Assembly: GCF_030124145.1 (NCBI RefSeq)
Contig: NZ_JASKMS010000017.1
Location: 62,001 to 126,000, forward strand
DNA: 64,000 nt
Direction: 5' to 3'
Source of the DNA: Streptomyces sp. 378
GTDB lineage: Bacteria > Actinomycetota > Actinomycetes > Streptomycetales > Streptomycetaceae
The notes beneath the pieces are model-generated. The model searched no databases. It was not told the origin of the DNA and saw nothing but the letters and a program-made list of their open reading frames with translations. Below are positions 25,074 to 33,867 of the stretch, piece by piece (positions within the stretch are counted from its first letter, which is position 1; every line of letters starts with the position of its first letter). A program made the translations under genes and the position numbers.

Positions 25074-26528
25074 TCAGTCCTTGAGCGCCGCTTGCATCAT
25101 CGCCTTGGCGACCGGTGCCGCGAGGCCGTTTCCGCTGACCTCCGAGCGGGCCGCGTCCGACTGCTCGACGACCACCGCCACGGCCACCTCCTTGCCGGAC
25201 GAGTCGGACTTCCCGTACGAGGTGAACCAGGCGTACGGCACCTGGCTGTTGTTCTCGCCGTGCTGGGCCGTCCCCGTCTTGCCGCCCACGGTCGCGCCCG
25301 GCACCTGGGCGTTCGTGCCCGTGCCCTTGTTCACGACCGTCTCCATCGCCGACTGCAGCTGCTCGGCGGTCGAGGAGCTGACGATCTGCTTCGAGCCCGC
25401 GCCGTCGTAGTCCTCCAGCACATCACCGCCGCTGTCGGTGATCTGCGCAACCATGTGCGGCGAGACGAGCTTGCCGCCGTTGGCCATGGCCGCCGACACC
25501 ATGGCCATCTGCAGCGGCGTGGCGGTGACATCGAACTGGCCGATGCCCGTCAGGGCCGTCTGCGACGGATACATGTCCGACGGGTACACGCTGGTGTAGG
25601 CCCGCACCGGAACATCCAGCCTGTCGTCGTTGAAGCCGAACTTCTCGGCCATCGCCTTCACCTTGTCCTGACCCAGCTTCACGGCCATCTTCGCGAAGAC
25701 GTTGTTGCACGAGTACTCCAGCGCCGTGCGGATCGTGGCGTTCGTGCAGGGCGCGTTCGGGTTCTCGTTCGTCAGCTCCCGGCTGGTGCCCGGCAGCGTG
25801 TACGGGTCGGGGCTGTCCGTCCGCTCGTCCACCGACGTGTACAGCCCGTCCTCCAGCGCGGCCGCCGCCACGACCAGCTTGAACGTCGAGCCGGGCGGCA
25901 GTGGTTGCCGCAGCGCGCGGTTGACCAGCGGTTTGTCCGGGTCCGAGGTGAGCCTCTGCCAGGCCGCCCCCGCGGTGTTGGCGCCGGTCAGCGAGGACGG
26001 GTCGTACGACGGCGTCGACACGACCGCGAGGATCTTCCCGGTCTTCGGGTCGATGGCGACGGCACCGCCCTTCTTGTCGCCGAGCGCCTCGTAGGCCGCC
26101 TTCTGCACGTCCGGGTCGATGGTCGTGACCACGTTGCCCGGCTCGGCCCGCTGGTTGGTGAGCGTGTCCATCACGGACTTCAGCCGGCTGTCCGTGCCGT
26201 TGAGCAGATCGGTGTAGATGCCCTCCAACTGGGTCGGGGCGTACGCCTGCGACGCGTATCCCGTGACCGCCGCGTACAGCGGGCCGTCCGTGTACGTCCG
26301 CTTGTACTTCAGGTCGCCCGTCTTCGTCGGCGCCGAGCCGGTCACCGACCGGCCGCCCACGATGATGTTCCCGAGCGGTGCCGAGTACGTCTCGATCGCG
26401 TTCCGCCGGTTGTCCTTGTCGTCTGCCAGCGCCCGGCCCTCGTAGAACTGCACCCAGGTCGCCCTGATCAGCAGAGCCAACACCAGGAGCAGTGCGAAGA
26501 CCGAAGCGCGCCTGATCGTCTTGTTCAT
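25074..26528 (-). CDS. Class B penicillin-binding protein (D,D-transpeptidase)
   Basis: A 484-residue membrane-anchored transpeptidase that cross-links peptidoglycan. MNKTIRR at 26528 begins a signal anchor (ASVFALLLVLALLIRATWV, residues 8-26); an ATG at 26585 is a longer alternative with no better ribosome site. Residues 50-150 are the PBP dimer domain, and the C-terminal domain carries SxxK (STFK, Ser214, Lys217), SxN (SCN, Ser273, Asn275) and KTG (417-419). This resembles the PbpA group. It is monocistronic, with the two-component operon behind it and a shared terminator ahead. Confidence 0.92.
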   Translation of the reverse strand: MNKTIRRASVFALLLVLALLIRATWVQFYEGRALADDKDNRRNAIETYSAPLGNIIVGGRSVTGSAPTKTGDLKYKRTYTDGPLYAAVTGYASQAYAPTQLEGIYTDLLNGTDSRLKSVMDTLTNQRAEPGNVVTTIDPDVQKAAYEALGDKKGGAVAIDPKTGKILAVVSTPSYDPSSLTGANTAGAAWQRLTSDPDKPLVNRALRQPLPPGSTFKLVVAAAALEDGLYTSVDERTDSPDPYTLPGTSRELTNENPNAPCTNATIRTALEYSCNNVFAKMAVKLGQDKVKAMAEKFGFNDDRLDVPVRAYTSVYPSDMYPSQTALTGIGQFDVTATPLQMAMVSAAMANGGKLVSPHMVAQITDSGGDVLEDYDGAGSKQIVSSSTAEQLQSAMETVVNKGTGTNAQVPGATVGGKTGTAQHGENNSQVPYAWFTSYGKSDSSGKEVAVAVVVEQSDAARSEVSGNGLAAPVAKAMMQAALKD

Positions 26529-26601
26529 ACGAACAGAAGGACGAGCCACACCGGGCGGATCGTTCCCGTCCGTCCCGTTTCTCATCCGACGCGCCGATTT
26601 C

Positions 26602-27264
26602 TCATCCGCCGTTCAGAAAACCCGCCTCGTACGCCGCGATCACCGCCTGTGTGCGGTCCCGGGTGCCGGTCTTGGCCAGCACCGCCGCGACGTGCGACTT
26701 CACGGTGGCCGGGCCGACCTCCATACGGCGCGCGATCTCCGCGTTGGTCAGCCCCTCCGCCATGTGCCGCAGCACCTCCCGCTCGCGCCCGGTGAGCTTC
26801 GCCACCCACGCGGGCGGTGCCGGGTGCGCGCGGGCGTGCTCGGTCGCCAGGGTGCGGACGGCCGCCGGGAAGAGCAGGCTGTCACTGCGCGCGACGAGCC
26901 GGACCGCCTGCACGAGCGCGTCGGCGTCCGCCCGCTTCAGCAGGAACCCGGCGGCTCCGGCGCGCAGGGCGTCGTACACGTAGGAGTCGTTCTCGAAGGT
27001 CGTCACGACGACGATCCGGGGCGGCTCGTCCAGGGTGGCGAGGATCCGCTCGGTGGCGCGGATCCCGTCGACCTCCGGCATCCGGACGTCCATGAGGACG
27101 ACGTCCGGCCGCAGCTCCCGGACGACCGACACGGCCTCCGCGCCGGTGGCCGCCTCGCCCACCACCTCCAGGTCCGGCTCCGCGGAGAGGATGGCGCGCA
27201 GCGCGGTGCGCACCATGCGCTCGTCGTCGGCGAGGACGACACGGACGGTGGCCGGACGGATCAC
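26602..27264 (-). CDS. NarL/FixJ-type response regulator
   Basis: A 220-residue DNA-binding response regulator. The GTG at 27264 overlaps the kinase stop (GTGA). The receiver domain (residues 5-120) has the acidic pair Asp13/Asp14, phospho-acceptor Asp59 in VVLMDVRMP and the conserved Lys in GFLLKRAD near 109. The LuxR helix-turn-helix covers about 155-215 (LTGREREVLRHMAEGLTNAEIARRM, ATVKSHV). It should be phosphorylated by the kinase in the same operon. Targets are unknown; the membrane protein starting the operon may be one. Confidence 0.93.
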   Translation of the reverse strand: MIRPATVRVVLADDERMVRTALRAILSAEPDLEVVGEAATGAEAVSVVRELRPDVVLMDVRMPEVDGIRATERILATLDEPPRIVVVTTFENDSYVYDALRAGAAGFLLKRADADALVQAVRLVARSDSLLFPAAVRTLATEHARAHPAPPAWVAKLTGREREVLRHMAEGLTNAEIARRMEVGPATVKSHVAAVLAKTGTRDRTQAVIAAYEAGFLNGG

Positions 27265-28514
27265 AGGGGTCCCTTCATCGGCAGGCGGGCGTGCAGCCGC
27301 CAGGTCTGCGCCGGGGTCGGTCCGGCCGTGGCGGTGCCGCCCAGCAGCCTGGCCCGGTCGGCGATCCCACGCAGCCCGTGGCCGCCGCCGGTGCGGGAGG
27401 GCGCCGGGCCGGTCACGGGATTCTCCACGGTGATCTCCAGGTCCCCGTCCGCCACCGCGATCCACACCTCGACGGCGGCCCGCTCACCGGCGTGCTTGAG
27501 GGCGTTGCTCAGTCCCTCCTGCACGATGCGGTAGGCCTCGCGGGACAGCAGCGGGGGCAGCGCCTCCGGGTCGGCGCCCACGGCGGCGGTCACGCGCCGT
27601 CCGCCCGCCCGGGTGCGTCGCAGCAGCCCGTCGAGGTCGGCGGCGAGGGTGGGTGCCGGGGCCGTGCCGGGGGCGTCGCCGTCGCGCAACACGCCCAGGA
27701 CGGCGTCGAGTTCACCGACCGTGCGCCGGGTGGTGTCCTCGATCGCGGCGAGGGCCTCGCGGACGAAGGCGGGGTCGGAGTCGAGGACCCGGCGGGCCGC
27801 GCTCGCCTGGAGGGTGACCGCGGACAGGGCGTGGCCGACACTGTCGTGCAGTTCCCGCGCCAGCCGGTTGCGCACCGCGAGGTCGGCGGCGCGGGCCTCG
27901 GCGGCCACGAGCCGCTCCCTCGGCGTGGGGCCGAGCAGCAGGGGCGCCCAGCGGGCCAGCAGCGCGCCGCACCCGGCCGCGCAGCCGGCGAGGGCGATCA
28001 GCGACGCCACGCCGGCGACCGGGGCCAGCGCCAGGACCCAGGTGTGGTCGAAGGCCTCGGGCAGCCCGAGCCGGCTGTCGCGCAGTCCCGCGAGGACCGG
28101 CAGCACGATCAGCGCGGCGGCGAACGGCGGCAGCGCCAGCGACATCCCCGCGATGATGCCGCCGAACCCGAGATGCAGCGTGAACCAGGCCGCGGTCCGG
28201 CCCTTCTCGCCCCGCGTCCCGGCCGGTCCGAACGCGAGCCGGTCCTCGTCCACACCGCACAGCCAGCGCACGGCGGCGGACTCCAGCGGCCGGGTGAGCG
28301 GGAACAGCGAGGTGACGGCCGCGAGCGGCAGGCCGACGCCGAACGAGGCCAGCTGGAGGGGGAAGGAGTCGAACACGTCCGTGGCGCCGATGGCCGGAGC
28401 GATGATCACCGAGCCGACGAGGACGTACGGCACGGCCAGCGCACCGCCGAGGATCAGATGGATCCAGCGCAGGCGCGCCCGCCGGCCGAACAGCGACCTG
28501 CCGACCGCGCTCAC
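27261..28514 (-). CDS. Sensor histidine kinase, HisKA_3 (DesK/NarX) type
   Basis: A 417-residue membrane kinase with a GTG start overlapping the upstream membrane-protein stop. About six hydrophobic segments fill residues 15-190, with little extracytoplasmic sequence, so it may sense membrane state. The dimerisation helix has LARELHDSVGHAL with phospho-His223, and the HATPase domain ends with GGHGLRGIADRARLLGG near residue 375. It pairs with the response regulator that follows. The signal cannot be read from sequence. Confidence 0.92.
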   Translation of the reverse strand: MSAVGRSLFGRRARLRWIHLILGGALAVPYVLVGSVIIAPAIGATDVFDSFPLQLASFGVGLPLAAVTSLFPLTRPLESAAVRWLCGVDEDRLAFGPAGTRGEKGRTAAWFTLHLGFGGIIAGMSLALPPFAAALIVLPVLAGLRDSRLGLPEAFDHTWVLALAPVAGVASLIALAGCAAGCGALLARWAPLLLGPTPRERLVAAEARAADLAVRNRLARELHDSVGHALSAVTLQASAARRVLDSDPAFVREALAAIEDTTRRTVGELDAVLGVLRDGDAPGTAPAPTLAADLDGLLRRTRAGGRRVTAAVGADPEALPPLLSREAYRIVQEGLSNALKHAGERAAVEVWIAVADGDLEITVENPVTGPAPSRTGGGHGLRGIADRARLLGGTATAGPTPAQTWRLHARLPMKGPL

Positions 28515-29518
28515 ACCGCCCGCCGCGCGCCCGCGGCCGAACGCTCCGCCAGGTGGTAGGCGCCGATGGCGGCGACGAGGAGGCCCACGAGCATCTGGCC
28601 AGCGTAGGCGAGGTTCATCGACGGGGTGGGGCGGTCGGCGAGGTCCGCCGCACCCCCGACGGAGGCCAGCGACAGCCAGCCGCCCCAGCAGACCACGGCA
28701 CTCGACCCCACCCAGGCGAGACCGAGCGGCACCGGCACGGGCAGCGCCCGGCCGCGCCGGAACGCCATCAGCACGGCACCGGTGACCGCCGCGAGGAGGA
28801 ACACGACGTACAGCGCCTCCAGGACGTGGAAGTCACCGCCCCGGTCCGCGGCCCGGCCCTCGCCGAGCCCGGCGGAGACACCGCAGGCCCAGAGGGCGTG
28901 GAGCGTGAGCGGCGGCAGGGCGAGCACGGCGGCGGCCACCGCGAGCACCCGGTGGGCCGGGCCGAGGGCACCGACGGGCAGGTCCCCCACCCGCCCGCGC
29001 CACACGTGCCCCCAGCGGTCCCGCGCGTAGAGCACGAACAGGCCCCCCAGCGCGAGCCCTTGCGCGATGAACCCCGTGTACACGACGGCGAACACCCACG
29101 CGTGGAGGAAGGCCTCCCGGTCCGCCGACGAGCCGCCCCCTCCGCCGAACGCCCTCGCCACCAGCTGCGCCGGGAACCCGGCCATGATCGGTGCGAGCAA
29201 CCCGGTGGCGACCCACACGGGGAACGCGAGCAGCCACGCGGGCAATCGCAGCCCCCACGGCCGGGTCAGCACCAGCGCGAGCACGATCACCGCGCTGTCC
29301 AGCAGCATCGACAGCCCGTTGACGACGGCCATGGTCAGGTGGTCGTCCAGCAGCGGGCTCCCCTCGGGAATCCCGAGGTGACTCCCGGCGATCCAGGCGG
29401 CCTTGAGAGCGAGGTAGGGCACGCAGGAGACCACGGCGACGGCACGGAGGACCCGCCGGGGGCGGTCGGCACGGACGGCGGGGCCGGGAGCGGCGGGGGG
29501 AGCGATCGACTGCGTCAT
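28511..29518 (-). CDS. Multi-pass membrane protein of the two-component operon
   Basis: A 335-residue integral membrane protein of unknown family with about eight spans (for example VVSCVPYLALKAAWIAG, LDSAVIVLALVLT, LLAFPVWVATGLL, VLAVAAAVLALPPL). ATG at 29518 was chosen because upstream residues are low-complexity Gly/Pro typical of non-coding DNA. It overlaps the kinase by 4 nt. The position first in a kinase-regulator operon suggests an accessory sensor or a transporter whose activity the kinase watches. No catalytic motif seen. Confidence 0.75.
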   Translation of the reverse strand: MTQSIAPPAAPGPAVRADRPRRVLRAVAVVSCVPYLALKAAWIAGSHLGIPEGSPLLDDHLTMAVVNGLSMLLDSAVIVLALVLTRPWGLRLPAWLLAFPVWVATGLLAPIMAGFPAQLVARAFGGGGGSSADREAFLHAWVFAVVYTGFIAQGLALGGLFVLYARDRWGHVWRGRVGDLPVGALGPAHRVLAVAAAVLALPPLTLHALWACGVSAGLGEGRAADRGGDFHVLEALYVVFLLAAVTGAVLMAFRRGRALPVPVPLGLAWVGSSAVVCWGGWLSLASVGGAADLADRPTPSMNLAYAGQMLVGLLVAAIGAYHLAERSAAGARRAV

Positions 29519-29607
29519 GCGATCAGGCTCCCGCGGGGCGGGTCCCCGGCACCTCCTGCCCGGCGACGATCCGCCTCCGCCGGACGGGGGAGAACCGTGG
29601 GGGCCGC

Positions 29608-30081
29608 TCAGCCCTCCAGGATCAGCACCGTCTCGTCGATCTCGGCACCCCGGGCCGTGGCGTACCCCCGGGCCGCCGCCGCCACCCGGAAGCCGCACTT
29701 CTCCAGCACGCGCAGCGACCCCGTGTTGTCCGACGCCGCCCGTGCGTACAGCGGGCGCTCGGGCACCTCGGCGAGCAGCGCCCGCAGGGCCCGGGTGGCG
29801 ATGCCCTTGCCCCAGTACGCGCGGTCGATCCAGTACGTCACCTCGCGCTCGCCCGGCACTCCGTACACCGCCGCGCTGCCCACCACGTCACCGTCGGCCA
29901 GGACGGTGCGGGCGACGATGTCGGGCGAGGAGCGCTGCCGGGACCAGCGGGCGTCGAAGGCGGCCCGGTCGGCCGGATCCTCCGGGGTGAAGGCCGCCAT
30001 GCTCAGGGACTCGGGGTCGTTCATCTGCCGGAAGAAGACCGGCAGATCGCTGTCATGGACCGGGCGCAGCTCGACGTTCAT
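29608..30081 (-). CDS. GNAT-family N-acetyltransferase (RimJ/RimL-like)
   Basis: A 157-residue acetyl-CoA-dependent transferase. The start is MNVELRPVHDSDLPVFF, and the acetyl-CoA loop is YWGKGIATRALRALL near residues 91-105. NTGSLRVLEKCGFRV near 120-135 is motif B. It closely resembles the RimJ/RimL-type proteins that acetylate N-termini or small amines. It ends 89 nt before the membrane protein start and begins 4 nt beyond the IclR stop, so it probably belongs to the IclR transcript. Substrate unknown. Confidence 0.85.
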   Translation of the reverse strand: MNVELRPVHDSDLPVFFRQMNDPESLSMAAFTPEDPADRAAFDARWSRQRSSPDIVARTVLADGDVVGSAAVYGVPGEREVTYWIDRAYWGKGIATRALRALLAEVPERPLYARAASDNTGSLRVLEKCGFRVAAAARGYATARGAEIDETVLILEG

Positions 30082-30084
30082 GCC

Positions 30085-30858
30085 TCAGAGCCTACGGGTG
30101 GCCAGTGTCAGCCGGTCCCGCGCGTCGAAGAGGGCGTCCTTCACCAGCTGTTCGTGCGCCGGGGTCAACCGTGCCACCGGCACCGAGCAGCTGATCGCGT
30201 CGCGCGCCGGTGTGCGGTAGGGGATGGCCACGCCGAAGCAGCGCAGCCCCAGGGTGTTCTCCTCGCGGTCCACGGCGAAGCCCTGCTCCCGCACCTGGCG
30301 CAGCTCCTCGATGAGCCTCTCCCGGTCGGTGATCGTGTGCTCGGTCAGCGCGGGCAGCGTCTCCGGGAGCATCTTGCGGACCTGCTCGTCCGAATAGGTG
30401 CTCAGCAGCGCCTTGCCGAGGGACGTGGAGTGCGCGGGCAGCCGGCGGCCGACCCGGGTGAAGGGGCGCAGGTAGTGCTGGGACTGGCGGGTGGCCAGGT
30501 AGACGACGTTGGTGCCGTCGAGGCGGGCGAGGTGGATCGTCTCGGTCGTGTCGTCCGAGAGCCGGTCCAGCGTCGGGCGGGCCGCCGCGACGACCTCGTC
30601 GCCGTCGATGTACGACGTGCCCACCAGCAGGGCCCGCACGCCGATGCCGTACCGCGTGCCGGTCGCGTCCGTCTCCACCCAGCCCAGCTCGACCAGGGTG
30701 CGCAGCAGCATGTAGAGGCTGGACTTGGGATACCCGACGGCCTCCTGGACCGCCGCGAGGGAGTGCATGCCGGGGCGCCCGGCGAAGTATTCGAGCAGTT
30801 CAACCGTTCGTACCGCGGACTTGACCTGCGCCCCGCCGCCCGTCTCGCCAGCCGACAT
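30085..30858 (-). CDS. IclR-family transcriptional regulator
   Basis: A 257-residue regulator. AAGGGG precedes the ATG at 30858. Residues 12-75 are the winged helix-turn-helix (VKSAVRTVELLEYFAGRPGMHSL, GYPKSSLYMLLRTL). Residues 85-250 are the IclR effector domain (RLPAHSTSLGKALL, EENTLGLRCFGVAIPYR, AISCSVPVARL). It is divergent from the aldehyde dehydrogenase gene with a good palindrome between them, so it most likely controls that gene and itself. The ligand could be a keto-acid or its semialdehyde; this is inferred. Confidence 0.92.
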   Translation of the reverse strand: MSAGETGGGAQVKSAVRTVELLEYFAGRPGMHSLAAVQEAVGYPKSSLYMLLRTLVELGWVETDATGTRYGIGVRALLVGTSYIDGDEVVAAARPTLDRLSDDTTETIHLARLDGTNVVYLATRQSQHYLRPFTRVGRRLPAHSTSLGKALLSTYSDEQVRKMLPETLPALTEHTITDRERLIEELRQVREQGFAVDREENTLGLRCFGVAIPYRTPARDAISCSVPVARLTPAHEQLVKDALFDARDRLTLATRRL

Positions 30859-30920
30859 CGCCCTTGACCCCTTCGTTGGACGGGAAATAGTCTCCCCAGC
30901 ATATTCATCATCAGAGACGG

Positions 30921-30938
30921 CGTTCAGTATATCGAACG
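30921..30938. promoter_or_regulatory. Candidate IclR operator between iclR and aldehyde dehydrogenase genes
   Basis: CGTTC (30921-30925) and GAACG (30934-30938) form a perfect inverted repeat around AGTATATC, whose TATA centre is also symmetric. It lies 63 nt upstream of the regulator start and 54 nt upstream of the dehydrogenase start. The surroundings are locally AT-rich, as expected for divergent promoters. Confidence 0.5.
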
Positions 30939-30991
30939 TCCCTGGTGGATGACCCAAGTACTGCGGCATGACATGTGTGGAGGGACCCGCG

Positions 30992-32521
30992 GTGGCAGCA
31001 GCACCAGTCTGGAGTGTCGACCCCCGAACCGGGAAGCAGCGTGAACAGGTTGCGGTGGAGGCCACAGCCCAGGAGGTGGACGCCGCCGTCCGCGCCGCGC
31101 ACGAGGCACGCGGCGCCCTGGCCGACCGCACGGTCCGCGCGGCCTTCCTGCGCACCGCCGCCGAGGAGCTTCAGGCGGCCAAGGACGGCCTCGTCGAGAC
31201 CGCCGACGCCGAGACCGCGCTCGGCCCGGTCCGGCTGACCGGCGAGCTCGCCCGCACCTGCTACCAGCTGCGCGCCTTCGCGGACATCGTGGACGAGGGC
31301 GCCTTCCTCGACGTCGTCATCAACCACCCCGACGACACTGCGACCCCGCCGATCCCGGACCTGCGCCGCTACAAGGTGGCGCTGGGCGTCGTCGCCGTCT
31401 ACTCGGCGTCGAACTTCCCCTTCGCCTTCTCGGTCGCGGGCGGCGACACCGCGAGTGCCCTCGCGGCCGGCTGCCCGGTCGTCGTCAAGTCCCACCCGGA
31501 CCACCCGGGCCTGTCCGAGTACGTCGCCAAGGTGCTGCGCCGCGCCGCCGCCCGGCACGACATCCCCGAGGGCGTCGTGGGCCTGGTCCACGGCTTCGAG
31601 GCGGGCGTCGAGCTGATCAAGCACCCGCTGGTCGCGGCGGCGGGCTTCACCGGTTCCGTGCGCGGCGGCCGGGCCCTCTTCGACGCGGCGGCCGCCCGCC
31701 CGGTCCCGATCCCCTTCCACGGCGAGCTGGGCTCCCTGAACCCGGTCGTCGTCACCGAGGCCGCGGCCGCCGAGCGGGCCGAGGCGATCGGCACGGGCCT
31801 CGCCGGCTCGATGACGCTGGGCGTCGGCCAGTTCTGCGTGAAGCCGGGCCTCGTCCTCGCGCCGGCCGGTGCCGCCGGGGACGCCCTGCTGAAGTCCCTG
31901 ACCGACGCCGTCAGCGACACCGACGCCGGGGTCCTGCTCGACCACCGGATGCGTGACAACTTCGTCGCGGGCGTCGCCGAGCGGGCCGGACTGCCCGACG
32001 TCGAGTCCCCCGTCACCCCGGGCGCGGGCGGCGAGCACACCGTCAGCGCGGGCTTCCTCACGGTGCCGGCGAGCAGGCTGGCCGCCGAGGGCGAGCACGA
32101 CCTGCTTCTGGAGGAGTGCTTCGGGCCGGTCACCGTGGTGGCCCGCTACGAGGACGAGACCGAGGTGAAGGCGGTGCTGTCGCGGCTGCCGGGCAACCTC
32201 ACGGCGACGGTGCAGCTGTCCGAGGAGGAGGCGGCGGGCCAGGGCCGCGGCGCCGAGATCCTCGCCGAGCTGACGCCGCTGGCGGGGCGCGTGCTGGTGA
32301 ACGGCTGGCCGACGGGTGTCGCCGTCGCGCCGGCCCAGCACCACGGTGGTCCGTACCCGGCCACGACGTCGACGTCCACGTCGGTGGGCGGGACGGCGAT
32401 CGAGCGGTGGATGCGGCCTGTTGCCTACCAGAACGCGCCCGGGGCGCTGCTGCCGGCCGAGTTGCGGGACGAGAATCCGCTGGGGCTGCCTCGTCGGTTC
32501 AACGGGCGCCTGGAGCGTTGA
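30992..32521 (+). CDS. NADP-type aldehyde dehydrogenase (2,5-dioxovalerate / ketoglutarate semialdehyde type)
   Basis: A 509-residue dehydrogenase. GTG at 30992 has GGAGGG at 30979-30984; the ATG at 30968 lacks a site, so the shorter start is preferred. It shows the family pattern YSASNFPFAF, KSHPDHPGLSE, catalytic Glu245 in HGELGSL and nucleophile Cys282 in GQFCVKPG, with the ECFGPV motif near 370. This subfamily oxidises 2-oxoglutarate semialdehyde (2,5-dioxovalerate) to 2-oxoglutarate, the end of oxidative pentose or uronate pathways. It could complete the route begun by the DapA- and IlvD-type enzymes at the left end. Specificity is inferred. Confidence 0.86.
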   Translation: MAAAPVWSVDPRTGKQREQVAVEATAQEVDAAVRAAHEARGALADRTVRAAFLRTAAEELQAAKDGLVETADAETALGPVRLTGELARTCYQLRAFADIVDEGAFLDVVINHPDDTATPPIPDLRRYKVALGVVAVYSASNFPFAFSVAGGDTASALAAGCPVVVKSHPDHPGLSEYVAKVLRRAAARHDIPEGVVGLVHGFEAGVELIKHPLVAAAGFTGSVRGGRALFDAAAARPVPIPFHGELGSLNPVVVTEAAAAERAEAIGTGLAGSMTLGVGQFCVKPGLVLAPAGAAGDALLKSLTDAVSDTDAGVLLDHRMRDNFVAGVAERAGLPDVESPVTPGAGGEHTVSAGFLTVPASRLAAEGEHDLLLEECFGPVTVVARYEDETEVKAVLSRLPGNLTATVQLSEEEAAGQGRGAEILAELTPLAGRVLVNGWPTGVAVAPAQHHGGPYPATTSTSTSVGGTAIERWMRPVAYQNAPGALLPAELRDENPLGLPRRFNGRLER

Positions 32522-32527
32522 CGCCGT

Positions 32528-32616
32528 AGGGGCGCGGTGAGCTCCGGGCCGCGGGTCGTTCGTGGTTGATCGCGCCCACGTGGCGGAGCCGCAAATTGAC
32601 ACAGTCCCGCGCCCCT
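32528..32616. repeat. Fold-back intergenic element (dispersed Streptomyces repeat)
   Basis: The gap after the dehydrogenase gene is bounded by perfect 10-bp inverted ends, AGGGGCGCGG (32528-32537) and CCGCGCCCCT (32607-32616), and includes CGCGCCCACGTGGCGGAGCC and AATTGACACAG. From memory this matches an approximately 90-bp element scattered between genes in many Streptomyces genomes. Here it may also act as a terminator of the dehydrogenase transcript. Confidence 0.5.
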
Positions 32617-32644
32617 TGGGGGCGGAGCTGGAAGAGTGAGCCGA

Positions 32645-33253
32645 ATGGATCTCGAATTTCCCGAACTTCCGTTCCCGCTGCGCACTTACGGGCCCGACGG
32701 TCATTGGTCCTACGAGAACGGCGTGCTCACCGGGTGGGCCGTGGCGCGGCAGGACCGGTTCGTTCCGCCCACCGACGAGGGGCTGGACCCCGCCTCCGAC
32801 GCGCCCCGGCTGCTCGGGGCGCCCGAGGGCGACTTCCAGCTGATCGCCAAGGTCACCGTCGGGTTCGGCGCGGCCTTCGATGCCGGTGTGCTCTACGTGC
32901 ACGTGGGGGAGCGGGCCTGGGCCAAGCTCTGCCTGGAGTACTCCCCGGACGTCCCCACCGTCTGCACGGTGGTGACCCGGGGGCACTCCGACGACGCCAA
33001 CTCCTTCACCGTCGACGGCAGTTCCGTCTGGCTCCGGGTGAGCCGCACCGGCCGCGCCTTCGCCTTCCACGCCTCCCACGACGGTGAACGCTGGGTCTTC
33101 GTCCGTCTCTTCACCCTCGCCGGCGAGAAGGAGACGGAGGCGGCCCTGGTCGGCTTCATGACCCAGTCCCCGATGGGCGAGGGCTGCGTGGTGACGTACG
33201 ACCACATCGAGTTCAGGCCGTCCTGGCCGAAGGATCTGCGCGACGGCAGCTGA
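32645..33253 (+). CDS. DUF1349 family protein
   Basis: A 202-residue protein of the DUF1349 family, a concanavalin-like beta-sandwich related to yeast Ree1-type proteins. GTG at 32636 is an alternative start; ATG 32645 has GGAAG at good spacing. Features: VLYVHVGERAWAKLCLEYSPD, VVTRGHSDDANSF, WLRVSRTGRAFAFHASHDG and GFMTQSPMGEGCVVTY. No signal peptide. Homologues occur beside sugar metabolism, but no activity is established. It is a separate small gene between the fold-back repeat and the acetyltransferase. Confidence 0.8.
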   Translation: MDLEFPELPFPLRTYGPDGHWSYENGVLTGWAVARQDRFVPPTDEGLDPASDAPRLLGAPEGDFQLIAKVTVGFGAAFDAGVLYVHVGERAWAKLCLEYSPDVPTVCTVVTRGHSDDANSFTVDGSSVWLRVSRTGRAFAFHASHDGERWVFVRLFTLAGEKETEAALVGFMTQSPMGEGCVVTYDHIEFRPSWPKDLRDGS

Positions 33254-33299
33254 GGCCGGGCCGGGAACCGCCGTCCCGTGCGATCGCGTCATCGGTTCC

Positions 33300-33794
33300 A
33301 TGATCAGGGACCGAGTGACTCCAGGCCGAGTGATCCGTACCGTCCTGCCCGCCGAGGTGGCGGACGTCGTCGCGCTGCACGCGCGGGCCCGGGCGACGTA
33401 CTACCCCGGCGGGCTGCCGCAGGACGGCACCGACTGGACCGCCTCCTGGCGCGGCGCCCTCACCCGGCCCGACGGGCGGGTGCTGTGCGTCGTGGAGGCG
33501 GGCCGCATCATCGGCCTGGCCTCCTTCCGCGTCCCCGAGGACGCACCGGCGGACACGGTGAAGCTGTTCCAGTTCCACGTCGACCCCGGCCACTGGCGTC
33601 GCGGTGTCGGCGCCGCGCTGCACGCGGCCTGCGTCGAGGAGTGGCGGGCCGACGGCCGTCGGGAGGCCGTCCTGGACGTGCACGTGGACAACCGGCGGGC
33701 CCAGGGGTTCTACCGGCGGCTGGGCTGGGTCCCGGAGGCGGCCGGCCCGGGGGACCACCATGTGCGGATGCGGTACGCCCTGCCCGGGGAATGA
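33300..33794 (+). CDS. GNAT-family N-acetyltransferase
   Basis: A 164-residue acetyltransferase. The acetyl-CoA binding loop is FHVDPGHWRRGVGAALH near residues 90-107, with the typical VDNRRAQGFYRRLGW helix-strand near 128-142. No clear ribosome site marks the ATG at 33300, and a GTG at 33330 close to IRTVLPAE is possible. It stands alone between DUF1349 and the DsbA-like gene. Substrate unknown; such enzymes acetylate amines, antibiotics or protein ends. Confidence 0.83.
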   Translation: MIRDRVTPGRVIRTVLPAEVADVVALHARARATYYPGGLPQDGTDWTASWRGALTRPDGRVLCVVEAGRIIGLASFRVPEDAPADTVKLFQFHVDPGHWRRGVGAALHAACVEEWRADGRREAVLDVHVDNRRAQGFYRRLGWVPEAAGPGDHHVRMRYALPGE

Positions 33795-33867
33795 ACCCCG
33801 CTGCTTGAACGTTCATGCACTTGGCGGAGGGAGTCTCCGTACCGTACGACCTGGAGAGAGCCGAGAC

